A DNA stretch of 64,000 nt. It comes from an uncultured Paracoccaceae bacterium (lineage in GTDB: Bacteria > Pseudomonadota > Alphaproteobacteria > Rhodobacterales > Rhodobacteraceae). Position numbers and translations under genes: made by a program. The stretch covers positions 310,001 to 374,000 of the forward strand of contig CANMPL010000001.1 in the NCBI GenBank assembly GCA_947499715.1. The letters run 5' to 3'. The notes below the pieces were generated by a model. The model had not been told where the DNA came from. It did not search any database and saw nothing but the letters and a program-made list of their open reading frames with translations. Below are positions 55,251 to 64,000 of the stretch, in pieces (the stretch's first letter is position 1; each line of letters begins with the position of its first letter).

Positions 55251-56558
55251 TCAAAGCACGTAACGCGACACGTCGGTGGACCTGGCCAGTTCGCCCAGAT
55301 GTTCCTCGACGAAGTCGGCGTCGATGGTGATTTCATCGCCAGCGCGGTCGGGGGCGGTAAAGGAAAGATCCTCGAATACGCGTTCGATCACAGTATAAAG
55401 GCGGCGAGCGCCTATGTTTTCAACGCTTTCGTTGACCTCTGCCGCGATCTTGGCGAGGGCGGCGATGCCTTCGGGGGCGAAGGTCACGGTGACCTCTTCC
55501 GTGGCCATCAGGGCGGAATATTGCAGCGTCAGGGCGTTGTCGGTTTCCGTCAGGATGCGAACAAAGTCGTCTTCGGTCAGCGCGCGGAGTTCAACGCGAA
55601 TTGGCAGGCGGCCCTGCAATTCGGGCAGCAGGTCAGACGGCTTGGCCACGTGAAACGCGCCGGACGCGATGAACAGGATATGGTCGGTTTTGATGGACCC
55701 ATGTTTGGTGCTGACGGTGGTGCCTTCGATCAGGGGGAGCAAATCGCGCTGCACGCCTTCGCGTGAAACGTCGGCGCCGCGGGCGTCAGCACGGGCGCAG
55801 ACCTTGTCGATCTCGTCAAGAAAGACGATGCCGTTCTGTTCAACCGCTTCCAAAGCGGCCTTGGTCACGGTTTCGTCGTCCAGCAGTTTATCTGCCTCAT
55901 CCGCGACAAGCGCCTCGTAGCTATCCGCGACGGTCATGCGTTTCTTGATTGTGCGACCACCCATTTTGCCGAACAGATCGCCAAGGTTCATCATGCCGCC
56001 CATGCCACCTCCCGGCTGGCCGGGGATTTCCATACCGCCAAAGGGGTTGGAGGTGTCAGCGAGTTCGAGTTCGATCACGGTATTATCCAGATCACCGGCC
56101 TTGAGTTTTTTGCGGAACATTTCGCGCGTGCTGTCGCGGGCATCGGTGCCGGCGACGGCGGTGATCACGCGATCCTCTGCCTGTTCAAGCGCCTTGGCTT
56201 TGACGTCTTCGCGCATGTGTTCGCGGGTGTCGATGATTGCGGCTTCGATCAGGTCGCGGATGATCTGTTCCACGTCACGGCCGACATAGCCAACTTCGGT
56301 GAATTTGGTCGCTTCGACCTTGATGAACGGCGCGCGGGCCAGTTTGGCCAGACGGCGCGAGATTTCGGTTTTGCCAACGCCGGTGGGCCCGATCATCAGG
56401 ATGTTCTTGGGATAGACCTCGTCCCGCAGATCATCGCCCAATTGTTTGCGCCGCCAACGGTTGCGCAGGGCAACAGCGACGGCGCGTTTGGCGTCGTTCT
56501 GGCCGATGATAAAGCGGTCGAGTTCGCTGACGATTTCGCGGGGGGTGAGGTCTGTCAT
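55251..56558 (-). CDS. hslU: ATP-dependent protease ATPase subunit HslU
   Basis: Unfoldase that feeds the HslV peptidase, 435 aa. Walker A is [10 protein letters not shown] near residue 60, Walker [18 protein letters not shown] near 248, and the I-domain carries a Gly/Met-rich stretch near 165-180. The C-terminal [18 protein letters not shown] and the end in SRYVL, needed to activate HslV, are present. The ATG at 56558 starts with [15 protein letters not shown]. It is separated from hslV by two genes. Confidence 0.96.
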   Translation of the reverse strand: MTDLTPREIVSELDRFIIGQNDAKRAVAVALRNRWRRKQLGDDLRDEVYPKNILMIGPTGVGKTEISRRLAKLARAPFIKVEATKFTEVGYVGRDVEQIIRDLIEAAIIDTREHMREDVKAKALEQAEDRVITAVAGTDARDSTREMFRKKLKAGDLDNTVIELELADTSNPFGGMEIPGQPGGGMGGMMNLGDLFGKMGGRTIKKRMTVADSYEALVADEADKLLDDETVTKAALEAVEQNGIVFLDEIDKVCARADARGADVSREGVQRDLLPLIEGTTVSTKHGSIKTDHILFIASGAFHVAKPSDLLPELQGRLPIRVELRALTEDDFVRILTETDNALTLQYSALMATEEVTVTFAPEGIAALAKIAAEVNESVENIGARRLYTVIERVFEDLSFTAPDRAGDEITIDADFVEEHLGELARSTDVSRYVL

Positions 56559-56559
56559 A

Positions 56560-57636
56560 TCAGTCCCTTGAGAAAGAGGAGGGGGGAAGCCGGTGCAGCG
56601 GCACAAAGCCGGGCATCAGGCGCAAAAGGCTGGCACGGATGCGTTCCCAGAACGCGCCGAGCAGAAGAAGGATGATCCCGAGGATCAGGATGGTCCAAGC
56701 CGCCCCTGCGCCATCAAAGACAGTCGCGGCGATGGCCACGATATAACCGATGGCGGCAATCAGGAACGACCGGCGGTCGATGACGATTGCGACAAGGGCG
56801 AAGATGGAAAGGATGACCAGCAGGATCAAATTTGCGGTTTGGGTTTCCTGTTCCAGCAGGGTCAGGGCCATGGTGTTTACCAGCGCGGGTGCGGCGACAA
56901 CGTGCAACCAAAAGCCATTGGCGCTGCGCCGCGTGACGCGGTGCGGGTCGGACATATCGAACGCCATCGCGACGGCGAAAACGGCAAGCCCCAGAACCAA
57001 GGTGATGAAGGCAAAGGGACCACCGGCGGACAAAAGAAAGAGGTCCGAGATGTCTTGCGGTGTCCCAGACGTCGTAGCCGCCATCAGCATGGCCACGATG
57101 AAAAGACCCACCGCTATCATCGCCATCGCAAAGGGCACGCGAAAGCGCATCCAATAGATCAAAAGCGCAAAGGTGCCGAGCGCGAAGGGCAGGGGCAGGC
57201 TGCTGAAATCTTCTTGTGCCACCATAAAGGGCTGCGCGAAATAGACCGTCAGCGCCAATGCCGCGTTGCCTGCAAACAGAACAGACAGGGCGATGGCAGG
57301 GGCAACCATACGGCGGCGGCGGACGAAATATTCTGACAGACCCCACAGTACCGCGGCACCAAGCAGGCCGAACAAAACCGCCTCTTGCTGCGGGTTTGAG
57401 ATTTCGGCGACGTAGATGGAGCCAACAACAAGGCCCCACCCTGTGGCGAGGATCATCAGGCCAACGACGATGAAAATCTCGTTGAACCCTTTGAACAGCT
57501 CAAACGGTTCATCCCCCGGCGTGAGGTTTTCGCGTGCGCCTTTGCGGCTATGTGCAAGGGCCGCCATAGAGGCGGCTTGCGCCTCTGTGATCAGGCCAGC
57601 GGCGACAGAGGCTTTGATGTCAGCGGGGTCAAGCAT
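56560..57636 (-). CDS. Predicted multi-spanning membrane protein
   Basis: 358 aa with about ten hydrophobic segments, beginning near residue 52. The cytoplasmic N-terminus ([16 protein letters not shown]) is reminiscent of the short leading domain of DUF2157-like membrane proteins, but I cannot confirm the family. No catalytic motif is visible. It lies one base upstream of hslU and on the same strand, so hslU is probably co-transcribed with it; hslV is further upstream, interrupted by an opposite-strand gene. Confidence 0.75.
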   Translation of the reverse strand: MLDPADIKASVAAGLITEAQAASMAALAHSRKGARENLTPGDEPFELFKGFNEIFIVVGLMILATGWGLVVGSIYVAEISNPQQEAVLFGLLGAAVLWGLSEYFVRRRRMVAPAIALSVLFAGNAALALTVYFAQPFMVAQEDFSSLPLPFALGTFALLIYWMRFRVPFAMAMIAVGLFIVAMLMAATTSGTPQDISDLFLLSAGGPFAFITLVLGLAVFAVAMAFDMSDPHRVTRRSANGFWLHVVAAPALVNTMALTLLEQETQTANLILLVILSIFALVAIVIDRRSFLIAAIGYIVAIAATVFDGAGAAWTILILGIILLLLGAFWERIRASLLRLMPGFVPLHRLPPSSFSRD

Positions 57637-57715
57637 GGATCACAAATCCGTGGGGGGCATAGGGTGCGGGGTGCTGCACGGGTAGGGTCACAGCGTCAGC
57701 AACAGGAGAAACGCT

Positions 57716-58081
57716 ATGCATCGTCGCCATTTTATCGTGACCGGATTGTCTTTGATCGCGGCCCCTGCCTTCGCGGGTGGGCACGGCCGCCTTGGAAAGT
57801 TCGAGGGGCGTTCCACGCACACATCCTCTGGCACAGCTGAGATCGCGGGCGACATGGTGCAGCTGCTGGACGATTTTGTATTGGATAACGCGCCCGACCC
57901 GGTTGTCGGCTTGGGCAAAGATGGCACCTACGACCCTAACACCTTTATGGGAGAGCTTGCTGCGATGCGCGGTGCCTCGACCTACAAGGTGCCTGCCGGG
58001 ATCAACAGCGCCGACTACAACGAGGTTTACGTCTGGTGCCGGGCGGCCAATGTTCCGCTGTCGGTGGCGCGGGTTAACTGA
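57716..58081 (+). CDS. Exported DM13-domain protein
   Basis: 121 aa. A signal with Arg pair ([20 protein letters not shown], residues 1-20) precedes a domain matching DM13: [17 protein letters not shown] near residue 27-43, [17 protein letters not shown] near 50-66, and the conserved Cys in [12 protein letters not shown] near 106-115. DM13 domains are predicted to act in electron transfer or hydroxylation in the envelope. AGGAG precedes the ATG. The 3' end overlaps convergent hslV by eight bases. Confidence 0.78.
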   Translation: MHRRHFIVTGLSLIAAPAFAGGHGRLGKFEGRSTHTSSGTAEIAGDMVQLLDDFVLDNAPDPVVGLGKDGTYDPNTFMGELAAMRGASTYKVPAGINSADYNEVYVWCRAANVPLSVARVN

Positions 58082-58628
58082 TTTTTTCAACGGTCAGGTT
58101 CCCGTTGGTGTAAACGCAGATGTCGGCGGCGATGGCCATCGCCTTACGGGCGATGGTTTCGGCGTCATGGTCGCTGTCCATCAGGGCGCGCCCGGCGGCG
58201 AGGGCAAAGTTGCCACCCGACCCGATGGCTGCAATATCATGTTCGGGTTCCAGCACGTCACCGGCACCAGTGATGACAAACAGGTCCTTGCCGTCAGAGA
58301 CGATCAACATAGCCTCTAGCTTTTGCAGGTATTTGTCGGTGCGCCAATCCTTGGCAAGTTCAACGCTTGCGCGGGCAAGCTGGCCGGGTGTCGCCTCTAG
58401 CTTCTTTTCTAGCCGTTCCAGCAGGGTAAAAGCGTCGGCGGTGGATCCGGCAAAGCCGCAGATCACATCGTCGCCACCCGGCGACAGGCGGCGGACCTTA
58501 CGGGCGGTGCCTTTGATGACGGTTTGGCCAAGGCTGACCTGACCGTCGCCGGCAATGACGACCTGCCCGCCCTTGCGCACACCGATAATCGTGGTGCCGT
58601 GCCAACCGGGGAATTCATTCTCAGCCAT
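58074..58628 (-). CDS. hslV: ATP-dependent protease peptidase subunit HslV
   Basis: Threonine peptidase of the HslUV complex, 184 aa. After a short propeptide (residues ~1-11) the catalytic Thr begins [38 protein letters not shown] near 58-74 and [17 protein letters not shown] near 133-149 are family landmarks. Normally it sits directly before hslU; here a DM13 gene and a membrane-protein gene lie between them. Confidence 0.95.
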   Translation of the reverse strand: MAENEFPGWHGTTIIGVRKGGQVVIAGDGQVSLGQTVIKGTARKVRRLSPGGDDVICGFAGSTADAFTLLERLEKKLEATPGQLARASVELAKDWRTDKYLQKLEAMLIVSDGKDLFVITGAGDVLEPEHDIAAIGSGGNFALAAGRALMDSDHDAETIARKAMAIAADICVYTNGNLTVEKIS

Positions 58629-58730
58629 GTCGCGCCCTTTTTGCCTTTGTCCGGTTTATATGGACGCAAGATTTGCAGCAAACAAGTGCGGGGCTTGATC
58701 GTTGTGGGCCTGCCGCCTAGCGTGCGGCAC

Positions 58731-59645
58731 ATGGATCAGCCTGACGACGTGACCTTTTACCTAGAACCAACGCTGCTTGAGAGCGCCCAAAGGGGAGAGC
58801 ACAATTTTATCGGCCTGGTTGTCGGTGTTCTGCAAGACGCGGGGCTGACGGTTCATTTTACCCCCAACACTGGTGTTGCAAGGCTGCGGGCAGAGGCACG
58901 GCCGGGCTATGCGATGTATCACATGGACCAGCCCAATCATGACCGGGCGCTGACGATGCGCAGGGCGTATTTCTATCCGTTTTGGCAGATCGAAGCCTCG
59001 GCCAAGCGATGGGAATGGGATGTGGCACTGACGGATTTTGATCCGCAAGCCGTTGATCGCGGAGAGGCAGACAGGTTCTTTAGCTTCTGGGGTCGGCGGC
59101 TTTATCAACAAAAGCCAGTCAATGCGGTTCGTAACAAGATGATATACGTGCCGCTACAAGGTTTGATCCGGCAAGCCAGGTCGTTTCAGGCGTGCTCTCC
59201 GGTAGAGATGTTAGAGCGCACGGCGCAAAGGTATCCCCAGCACCAGATCATCGCGACGCTGCACCCGAACGAAGATTACACCTCTGCTGACAGGATGGCC
59301 CTGGCCAAAGTGATTGGGCGATATCCAAGGGTCGAGATTGTCGAACGGGCGATGGAGTTATGTCTGCGCGATTGCGATTTTGTTGTGACGATGAATTCCA
59401 GTGCGGCCTTCAGCGGGTTCCTGTTCCGGAAACCCGCTGTGTTGTTTGGCCAGATTGATTTCCACCATATCGCTGGCAGCGTGATGCGGGATGGCGAAGA
59501 CGCAGCCTTTGAGGCGGTGACCCAAGAACCGGATTACGCCGGATATATGTGGTGGTTCCTACAACAGATGTCGATCAATGCAGGCAAGGACAACGCCAAG
59601 GGGCGGATCCAAAGCGTGCTGCGCGGGCATGGCTGGCCGGTCTAG
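58731..59645 (+). CDS. Capsule-polysaccharide-synthesis-like protein (KpsS/KpsC-type)
   Basis: 304 aa with the ATG at 58731; no strong ribosome-binding site. The central part resembles the capsule polysaccharide biosynthesis family: YVPLQGLIRQARSF near residue 141, ATLHPNEDYTSADR near 183 (the HPNE region as in Kdo transferases of KpsC/S), and VVTMNSSAAFSGFLFRKPAVLFGQ near 222-245. There is no signal peptide. No other capsule genes are nearby, so its job is open; it could add a sugar to a lipid or envelope molecule. Confidence 0.72.
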   Translation: MDQPDDVTFYLEPTLLESAQRGEHNFIGLVVGVLQDAGLTVHFTPNTGVARLRAEARPGYAMYHMDQPNHDRALTMRRAYFYPFWQIEASAKRWEWDVALTDFDPQAVDRGEADRFFSFWGRRLYQQKPVNAVRNKMIYVPLQGLIRQARSFQACSPVEMLERTAQRYPQHQIIATLHPNEDYTSADRMALAKVIGRYPRVEIVERAMELCLRDCDFVVTMNSSAAFSGFLFRKPAVLFGQIDFHHIAGSVMRDGEDAAFEAVTQEPDYAGYMWWFLQQMSINAGKDNAKGRIQSVLRGHGWPV

Positions 59646-60034
59646 AACAGCGGCGCGATTGCTGGGCCCGGCATGAACATCGACCAGATCAGTGCGGCAA
59701 AGATAAAGCCGAAGATCGGGGCAAAGACGCGCTTTGCCAAAGCGGTATCGCCGCGCAACAGAATGAATGTTGCCCCGCCATTCGAAATTGCACCCATGAT
59801 CGCGACAGCCCACGGAAATTGTCCGTTCAGCAAAAGTGGGAAAGCAGACCCGTAGCCCACCAAGAGTGCGAGAATTGCGATACCGTAAAGCCGAAAGAAA
59901 GTATCTGATTGGGCTTTGACGCCTGCAATCAGTTCGAGTTTATCTTTTTTCAGAAGCAAAAATGGCAGACCCACAAGGATGAGTGAGACGACGATCTTGA
60001 ATCCAATGACCAGAAACAGGGGTGAGATTTGCAT
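59642..60034 (-). CDS. Small predicted membrane protein
   Basis: 130 aa with four hydrophobic segments (near residues 5-27, 45-70, 75-98 and 105-128). No family recognised. The ATG at 60034 has AAAGG seven bases upstream; one five codons earlier is also possible. It is divergent from an HxlR regulator gene across 63 bases, so it is a likely target of that regulator. Convergent with the capsule-like gene (four-base overlap). Confidence 0.72.
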   Translation of the reverse strand: MQISPLFLVIGFKIVVSLILVGLPFLLLKKDKLELIAGVKAQSDTFFRLYGIAILALLVGYGSAFPLLLNGQFPWAVAIMGAISNGGATFILLRGDTALAKRVFAPIFGFIFAALIWSMFMPGPAIAPLF

Positions 60035-60065
60035 GAGCTTGCCTTTCATCTAAATTCGAATATCA

Positions 60066-60075
60066 TACTTAGGTA
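60066..60075. promoter_or_regulatory. Possible HxlR operator
   Basis: TACTTAGGTA is an imperfect palindrome in the 63-bp divergent gap. Some HxlR regulators (for example Bacillus YodB) bind TACT/AGTA-type palindromes, so this is a candidate operator for the neighbouring regulator. The evidence is thin. Confidence 0.25.
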
Positions 60076-60097
60076 GCGATAGAGAGGCTAAGTTCGT

Positions 60098-60604
60098 TTG
60101 TCAAACTCAAATAATTCACTGATTGAACCCAAGAATACTCCGGTACCGCTGGACAAATGCGGCATGGCGCTGGCGGCGCAGCATTTGATGGAGAAATGGA
60201 ACATGCTGATCATCCGCGAGGCATTTTATGGCGTCGCACGGTTTGAGGATATTCTGGAAGATTTGCAGATCCCTAGATCCGTTTTGACCACACGACTCAA
60301 ACAGCTTGTGGCGCTTGGTATTCTGGATCGCACGCCGTACCAGCCTGAAGGATCACGGACCCGAAATGGCTACGTTCTGACGAAAAAGGGCTGGGATCTG
60401 GGGCTGACAATTCTGGCGTTGATGCAATGGGGTGATACCCATCTGAACGGTGGAGAAAGCCAGATTTCCGTTGTCGACAAACGCAACGGTGACCCATTGC
60501 GGGTGGGTCTGGTACCGATGGATCAGAACGGCCCAAGCCTGACGGACCTGGAGATCGTATTTAAGCATCCCAACAAAAAGGGCGTCCCGAATGGAACGCC
60601 CTGA
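60098..60604 (+). CDS. HxlR-family transcriptional regulator
   Basis: 168 aa winged-helix regulator. The family signature appears as CGMALAAQHLMEKWNMLIIREAF near residues 22-44 with one Cys at 22, then the recognition region LQIPRSVLTTRLKQLVALGILDR near 56-78 and the wing RTRNGYVLTKKGWDL. The start is TTG preceded by GAGAGG. HxlR proteins often sense electrophiles or oxidants through the Cys. Its last codons also encode the trxA terminator on the other strand. Confidence 0.87.
   Translation: MSNSNNSLIEPKNTPVPLDKCGMALAAQHLMEKWNMLIIREAFYGVARFEDILEDLQIPRSVLTTRLKQLVALGILDRTPYQPEGSRTRNGYVLTKKGWDLGLTILALMQWGDTHLNGGESQISVVDKRNGDPLRVGLVPMDQNGPSLTDLEIVFKHPNKKGVPNGTP
60575..60602 (-). terminator. Rho-independent terminator of trxA, inside the HxlR gene end
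   Basis: AGGGCGT (60579-60585) pairs with ACGCCCT (60596-60602) around a ten-base loop. On the minus strand the stem is followed by TTTTT (complement of 60575-60579). It lies 22 bases past the trxA stop and overlaps the HxlR stop codon (60602-60604). Confidence 0.8.
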
Positions 60605-60624
60605 ATGAGTGTAAGTCGACGGGT

Positions 60625-60945
60625 TTAGATCGAGTCTTCGATCCAGCCTTGCAGTGCCGCCTTCGGGGCCGCGCCTGCCTTGTTGGCAATCACTTCGCCA
60701 CCTTTGAAGACGAACAGCGCCGGGATGCCGCGCACGCCCATCTGGGCCGGAGAATTGGGGTTTTCGTCAACATTCACTTTGACGATTTTGACTTTGCCTT
60801 CCATTTCTGCGGAAAGTTCTTCCAATGCCGGGCCGATCTGTTTGCAGGGGCCGCACCATTCGGCCCAGAAATCGACGACGACGGGGATGTCAGACTGGCG
60901 CACTTCTGCGTCGAATGTGGCATCGGTGACAGCTACGGTGGCCAT
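60625..60945 (-). CDS. trxA: Thioredoxin
   Basis: Cytoplasmic disulfide reductase, 106 aa. The active site is WCGPCK near residues 30-35 in [16 protein letters not shown], the cis-Pro loop [11 protein letters not shown] near 73-83 and the C-terminal LQGWIEDSI are standard. It follows addA by 58 bases on the same strand, an arrangement common in Rhodobacteraceae. Confidence 0.97.
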   Translation of the reverse strand: MATVAVTDATFDAEVRQSDIPVVVDFWAEWCGPCKQIGPALEELSAEMEGKVKIVKVNVDENPNSPAQMGVRGIPALFVFKGGEVIANKAGAAPKAALQGWIEDSI

Positions 60946-61003
60946 GAGTGTTCTCCAATGGGTCAGGGTCAGGTGGGGAACCTAAGGACCGCTAGGGCCG
61001 GGG

Positions 61004-64000
61004 TCAAGATGTCGTCACGCGGGCGAGAGCATCTGCAACAATTTGTGTCGGAAGCGGCATAAGCGTGGCTGACCGGGTCCAAAGGATTGCCGTCTCAATC
61101 TGGTGGTTTGGGTAAATCTGAGCCAAAGCAAAGGCATAGGCGCCCATCTGACGCAAAAGACCTTCGGGGGTATCTTGCGCTGTGTCGGGCACGATGCGGT
61201 TGGTCTTGAAATCAACGGCGAGGATATGGGTGTCGCTGATCAGCAGGCGGTCGATTGTGCCATGAATGCGGGCGTTACCAAGGGTTGCGGTGATTCCGAC
61301 CTCTGCCCGGGCATCAGGGGCAAAGACATGGGCAAGGTCAGGTGCCTCAAGGACGCGAATGGCATCAGCGACCAGTGCAGATGCCACATCTGTTGGATGC
61401 ACATCGGGCGCACTGGCCAGCACGTTTGCCGCCAGCCGCTGCCGTTGATCAGGCGCAGCAGTGGGGAGGTGTTCCAACAGCAGATGCAGGGTGCGGCCAA
61501 TGGCCAGCGCGTCGTCAGGGTCTTCACCGGCAGGGTCGCCTGGCACAATTTTGGCACCGCCCAGATCGGATGGTGACAGGGTTTCGGTGCGGATCACCGG
61601 GGGGAGGGCGTCAAACGTCAGTGGGGGCAGATCGGGTCCTGTTTCCGTTTGGCGCGTTTCCAGCGCGCCAGCCGTCCAGTCGCCATTTTCATGGCGCAGG
61701 AATTCAAGATCGCCCACTTTAACCGGCGTCGCGCCCAGATGGCCAAGGCCATGGGCGACCGCCTCGTGCCACGTCTCTCCATCTTTGCCCAGATCGCCTG
61801 CGGCACCGACGATCAACCAGTTTTCCGCGCGAGTCATGGCGACGTAAAGCAGCCGCAGGCGTTCGTTCTTTTGTGCCGCGATCTTGGCAGCACGCAATTC
61901 GGCCATGGCGGGCGGATCCTTGGGGGCGGTGGTTTTCCATAGGGCCGTATTACCGGTTGTCAGGATTTCGTCTTTGACGTCGGTTTTGCGCGCGGCGCAA
62001 TCAGGCAGGATGACAATCGGCGCTTCCAACCCCTTGGAGCCGTGCACCGACATGACGCGGATCTGGTCGCCTTGGTTATCCATTTGCCGTTTGATTTCCA
62101 GATCGTCAGTATCCATCCATGACAGGAACCCGGTCAGACTGGGTGTGCCCATGCTTTCGTAGGATAGTGCTTGCGACAAAAGCGCATCGATCCCGTCTTC
62201 CGCCTCTGCCCCCAGCCGCGCAAGCAAATTGCGGCGCCCATCGTGGCGCAACAGGATGCGATCAATCAGGTCGAACGGCCGTAGAAAATCGGCCTGCTTC
62301 AGCAGGTCCTGAATCATTGCGAGGGTTTTGGGATGGTCGGAATTGCGCAAGGCCTCCCACAGAACCCCGTGCTTTGGCCGGTGGTGGGCGAGCGTGAAAA
62401 GATCCTGTTCGGACCAGCCGAAAAGCGGAGAGCGCAAAGTCGCGGCAAGGCTTAGGTCGTCCTCTGGCAAGGCCAGAAAATTCAACAGCGCTGCAATATC
62501 GCGCACCGCAAGAACGGCCCCGACGCGGAAACGGTCAGCACCGGCGACGCGTAACCCGCTGGCTTTGCAGGCACGGATGATCTCTGAAAACAGGGTGCTG
62601 CGACGTTGCACGAGGATCAGGAAATCGCCTTCGGTGATGGCGCGCCGCCCGGTCGGCGTGGGCAGCGTTTCCTGCGCAATCATCCGTTTGATCTGGCCCG
62701 CGATCCTGTCGGCCATTCGAACGTCGTGGTGACTGTCCGCCATTTTGTCGACCGGATCAAACCAGTCGCCGTCCTGTGCGGCTTCTTCGGTTTTGTCGAT
62801 GACCGGCCAAAGATCCACGCGGCCGGGCATGTCTGGATGAAAAGGTTCGTGCAGTTCATCTTGCCCAATTGCCGCCCGGCTTTCGGGGTCCGCAAAGGTG
62901 GCATCAACAGTGTTCAGGATCGCGGTGGACGACCGGAACGAATGGCGCAGGTCGGTCGAATGCAAGCCGGGGCCGGGTGGGGCAAGCGCCGCATCGTAAA
63001 AGTCGCGCATATGATCAAATTCGCGCGGATCGGCCCCCTGAAATGAATAGATGGATTGCTTTTTGTCACCCACGACAAAGATGGTGCGGGCCGTACCACC
63101 GCGTTCGGATACACCTGATGTCAGCTCTTGGGTGAGGTTCTTGATGACGGTCCATTGCGCGGGGCTGGTGTCTTGGGCTTCGTCCACCAGCACATGATCG
63201 ATCCCGCCATCCAGCCGGTACAGCACCCATTGCGCGACGTTTGGATCGGTCAAAAGCGTCGCGGCCTTTTCGATCAGGTCGTCAAAATCAAGCATCCCCA
63301 TCGCGGTCTTGCGATCGGCATATGCCGCCAGAAACGGGCGGGCGAAGGCATGCAATGCCAAGGTGCGGTGATAGGCATCAAACGACTTGAGGAATTGATG
63401 CGCGGCCTCTGTCCGGTCCATCCAGTCATGAAGGTCGTCGGCAATGGGTGCCGCCGCATCGACCGCCTTTTTGTGATTGGACTGCGGGAAGTTGAACGAT
63501 TTTGAGGTCTGATCCTTGGCGTAGAGGAAAAGTTTGCTGATGATCGCAAAGTCATCCCAGCCGGGCGTTTCAAAGTTCAGGCCCGAAAGCGTCGCGGCGA
63601 AAGTTTGATAGGTCTTTGATTGGTCGGCGAACACCTGCTGAATGTCGCGGGTCAGATCCGCCTCACCACCATGAAACGCAATTTGGAGCGCGTGATCGCG
63701 ATGGGCGTTGCGCGGCAGATCAAAGATTTCGGAAAGGGCGGCGGTATCCGCCGGATCTGCAAAGAACCGGCGACGGCCCGCGATTTCGGCCAGAAGCTTA
63801 TCAAGTTCAGCGCCGGAAAAGTGCCGCATCAGATCGTGCACGACCTCGCGTTGCGGACCCTGGGCCATCGCATCGACGACTTCGGTCCGCAACAAGACGG
63901 CGGCGCGATCCTCCATCTCTTTGAACTGGGGGCTGACGCGTGCCTCTAGCGGGAAGCGGCGCAGGATGCTGGCGCAAAAGGAGTGGATCGTCTGGATTTT
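61004..64000 (-). CDS. addA: Double-strand break repair helicase-nuclease AddA (partial)
   Basis: Runs off the right edge: the frame stays open to 64000, reading TIHSFCASILRRFPLEARV upstream of 63916, so the N-terminus and Walker A are outside. Present: the UvrD-type VDEAQDTSPAQW motif, VGDKKQSIYSFQGADP, MSVHGSKGLEAPIVILPD and LLYVAMTRAENWL, then a C-terminal RecB-like nuclease with GTIDRLL and AVDFKTNR. It works with AddB at double-strand ends. About 998 codons are visible. Confidence 0.95.
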   Translation of the reverse strand, partial: KIQTIHSFCASILRRFPLEARVSPQFKEMEDRAAVLLRTEVVDAMAQGPQREVVHDLMRHFSGAELDKLLAEIAGRRRFFADPADTAALSEIFDLPRNAHRDHALQIAFHGGEADLTRDIQQVFADQSKTYQTFAATLSGLNFETPGWDDFAIISKLFLYAKDQTSKSFNFPQSNHKKAVDAAAPIADDLHDWMDRTEAAHQFLKSFDAYHRTLALHAFARPFLAAYADRKTAMGMLDFDDLIEKAATLLTDPNVAQWVLYRLDGGIDHVLVDEAQDTSPAQWTVIKNLTQELTSGVSERGGTARTIFVVGDKKQSIYSFQGADPREFDHMRDFYDAALAPPGPGLHSTDLRHSFRSSTAILNTVDATFADPESRAAIGQDELHEPFHPDMPGRVDLWPVIDKTEEAAQDGDWFDPVDKMADSHHDVRMADRIAGQIKRMIAQETLPTPTGRRAITEGDFLILVQRRSTLFSEIIRACKASGLRVAGADRFRVGAVLAVRDIAALLNFLALPEDDLSLAATLRSPLFGWSEQDLFTLAHHRPKHGVLWEALRNSDHPKTLAMIQDLLKQADFLRPFDLIDRILLRHDGRRNLLARLGAEAEDGIDALLSQALSYESMGTPSLTGFLSWMDTDDLEIKRQMDNQGDQIRVMSVHGSKGLEAPIVILPDCAARKTDVKDEILTTGNTALWKTTAPKDPPAMAELRAAKIAAQKNERLRLLYVAMTRAENWLIVGAAGDLGKDGETWHEAVAHGLGHLGATPVKVGDLEFLRHENGDWTAGALETRQTETGPDLPPLTFDALPPVIRTETLSPSDLGGAKIVPGDPAGEDPDDALAIGRTLHLLLEHLPTAAPDQRQRLAANVLASAPDVHPTDVASALVADAIRVLEAPDLAHVFAPDARAEVGITATLGNARIHGTIDRLLISDTHILAVDFKTNRIVPDTAQDTPEGLLRQMGAYAFALAQIYPNHQIETAILWTRSATLMPLPTQIVADALARVTTS

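Noticed and set aside
55646-55656. CACGTGAAAC resembling half of a parS site inside hslU
   Set aside because: Only one arm matches; the left arm of the palindrome is missing.
1-64000. tRNA, rRNA, CRISPR arrays, transposases, prophage or integration sites
   Set aside because: None were recognised on reading; gene spacing is too tight for most, and the one long gap looks like an origin. A tRNAscan or Rfam search could still reveal a small RNA.

Overview
This 64 kb window is a contiguous, gene-dense piece of a GC-rich alphaproteobacterial chromosome. It most likely comes from a member of the Rhodobacteraceae (Roseobacter group). Reasons: the conserved block parB-parA-rsmG-mnmG-mnmE-rho-hemJ // maf-aroE-coaE-dnaQ-secB-fxsA-timA-mltA-smr, the timA and hslU/hslV neighbourhoods, AddA-type recombination, Tat-exported L,D-transpeptidases and a fused DppD/DppF-type ATPase. 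I can support 66 protein genes; one (addA) runs off the right edge. I see no rRNA, tRNA, CRISPR array, insertion sequence or prophage.

Layout. 0-6.6 kb: a peptide-type ABC importer operon (two permeases, fused ATPase, solute-binding protein) read leftward behind a proline iminopeptidase. 6.6-14.4 kb: ubiG, small regulators and enzymes, a nitrilase-family amidase, grxC, a comF-like gene, a methyltransferase, hemH, and a divergent DeoR regulator/MFS pair with a likely operator between them. 14.4-16.2 kb: a cell-envelope group (two L,D-transpeptidases around a CAP-domain lipoprotein). 16.3-25.7 kb: an RNA methyltransferase, two tandem ABC exporters, LysE, CCA-adding enzyme, two Nudix proteins, Hsp33 and a membrane protein. 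25.9-34.7 kb: argG, a sulfotransferase-like gene, msrA, a PfkB sugar kinase, a malic enzyme and mutS. 34.7-37.5 kb: a YdcH-like protein, PPK2, grpE and hrcA. 37.6-40.1 kb: rph-rdgB-hemW. 40.1-47.4 kb: parB-parA-rsmG-mnmG-mnmE-rho-hemJ, all leftward. 47.4-47.8 kb: the only long non-coding stretch, with the features of a replication origin. 47.8-50.5 kb: maf-aroE-coaE-dnaQ, rightward. 50.5-64 kb: secB, fxsA, timA-mltA-smr, an MFS carrier, hslU and hslV separated by two genes, a capsule-synthesis-like protein, an HxlR regulator, trxA and addA.

How it fits together. The centre is an origin/segregation domain: a candidate oriC lies between divergent hemJ and maf, and two perfect parS palindromes lie 3.1 and 5.0 kb to its left beside parA and parB. 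Genes on both sides next to the candidate origin are read away from it, the same way as the replication forks. Around this core are housekeeping genes for tRNA modification, haem and CoA synthesis, protein quality control (GrpE/HrcA, Hsp33, HslUV, thioredoxin, MsrA) and DNA repair (MutS, AddA). The most unusual non-coding signals are two arrays of an 11-bp tandem repeat about 26 kb apart, a parS site that encodes the first residues of MnmG, and several inverted repeats in intergenic regions.
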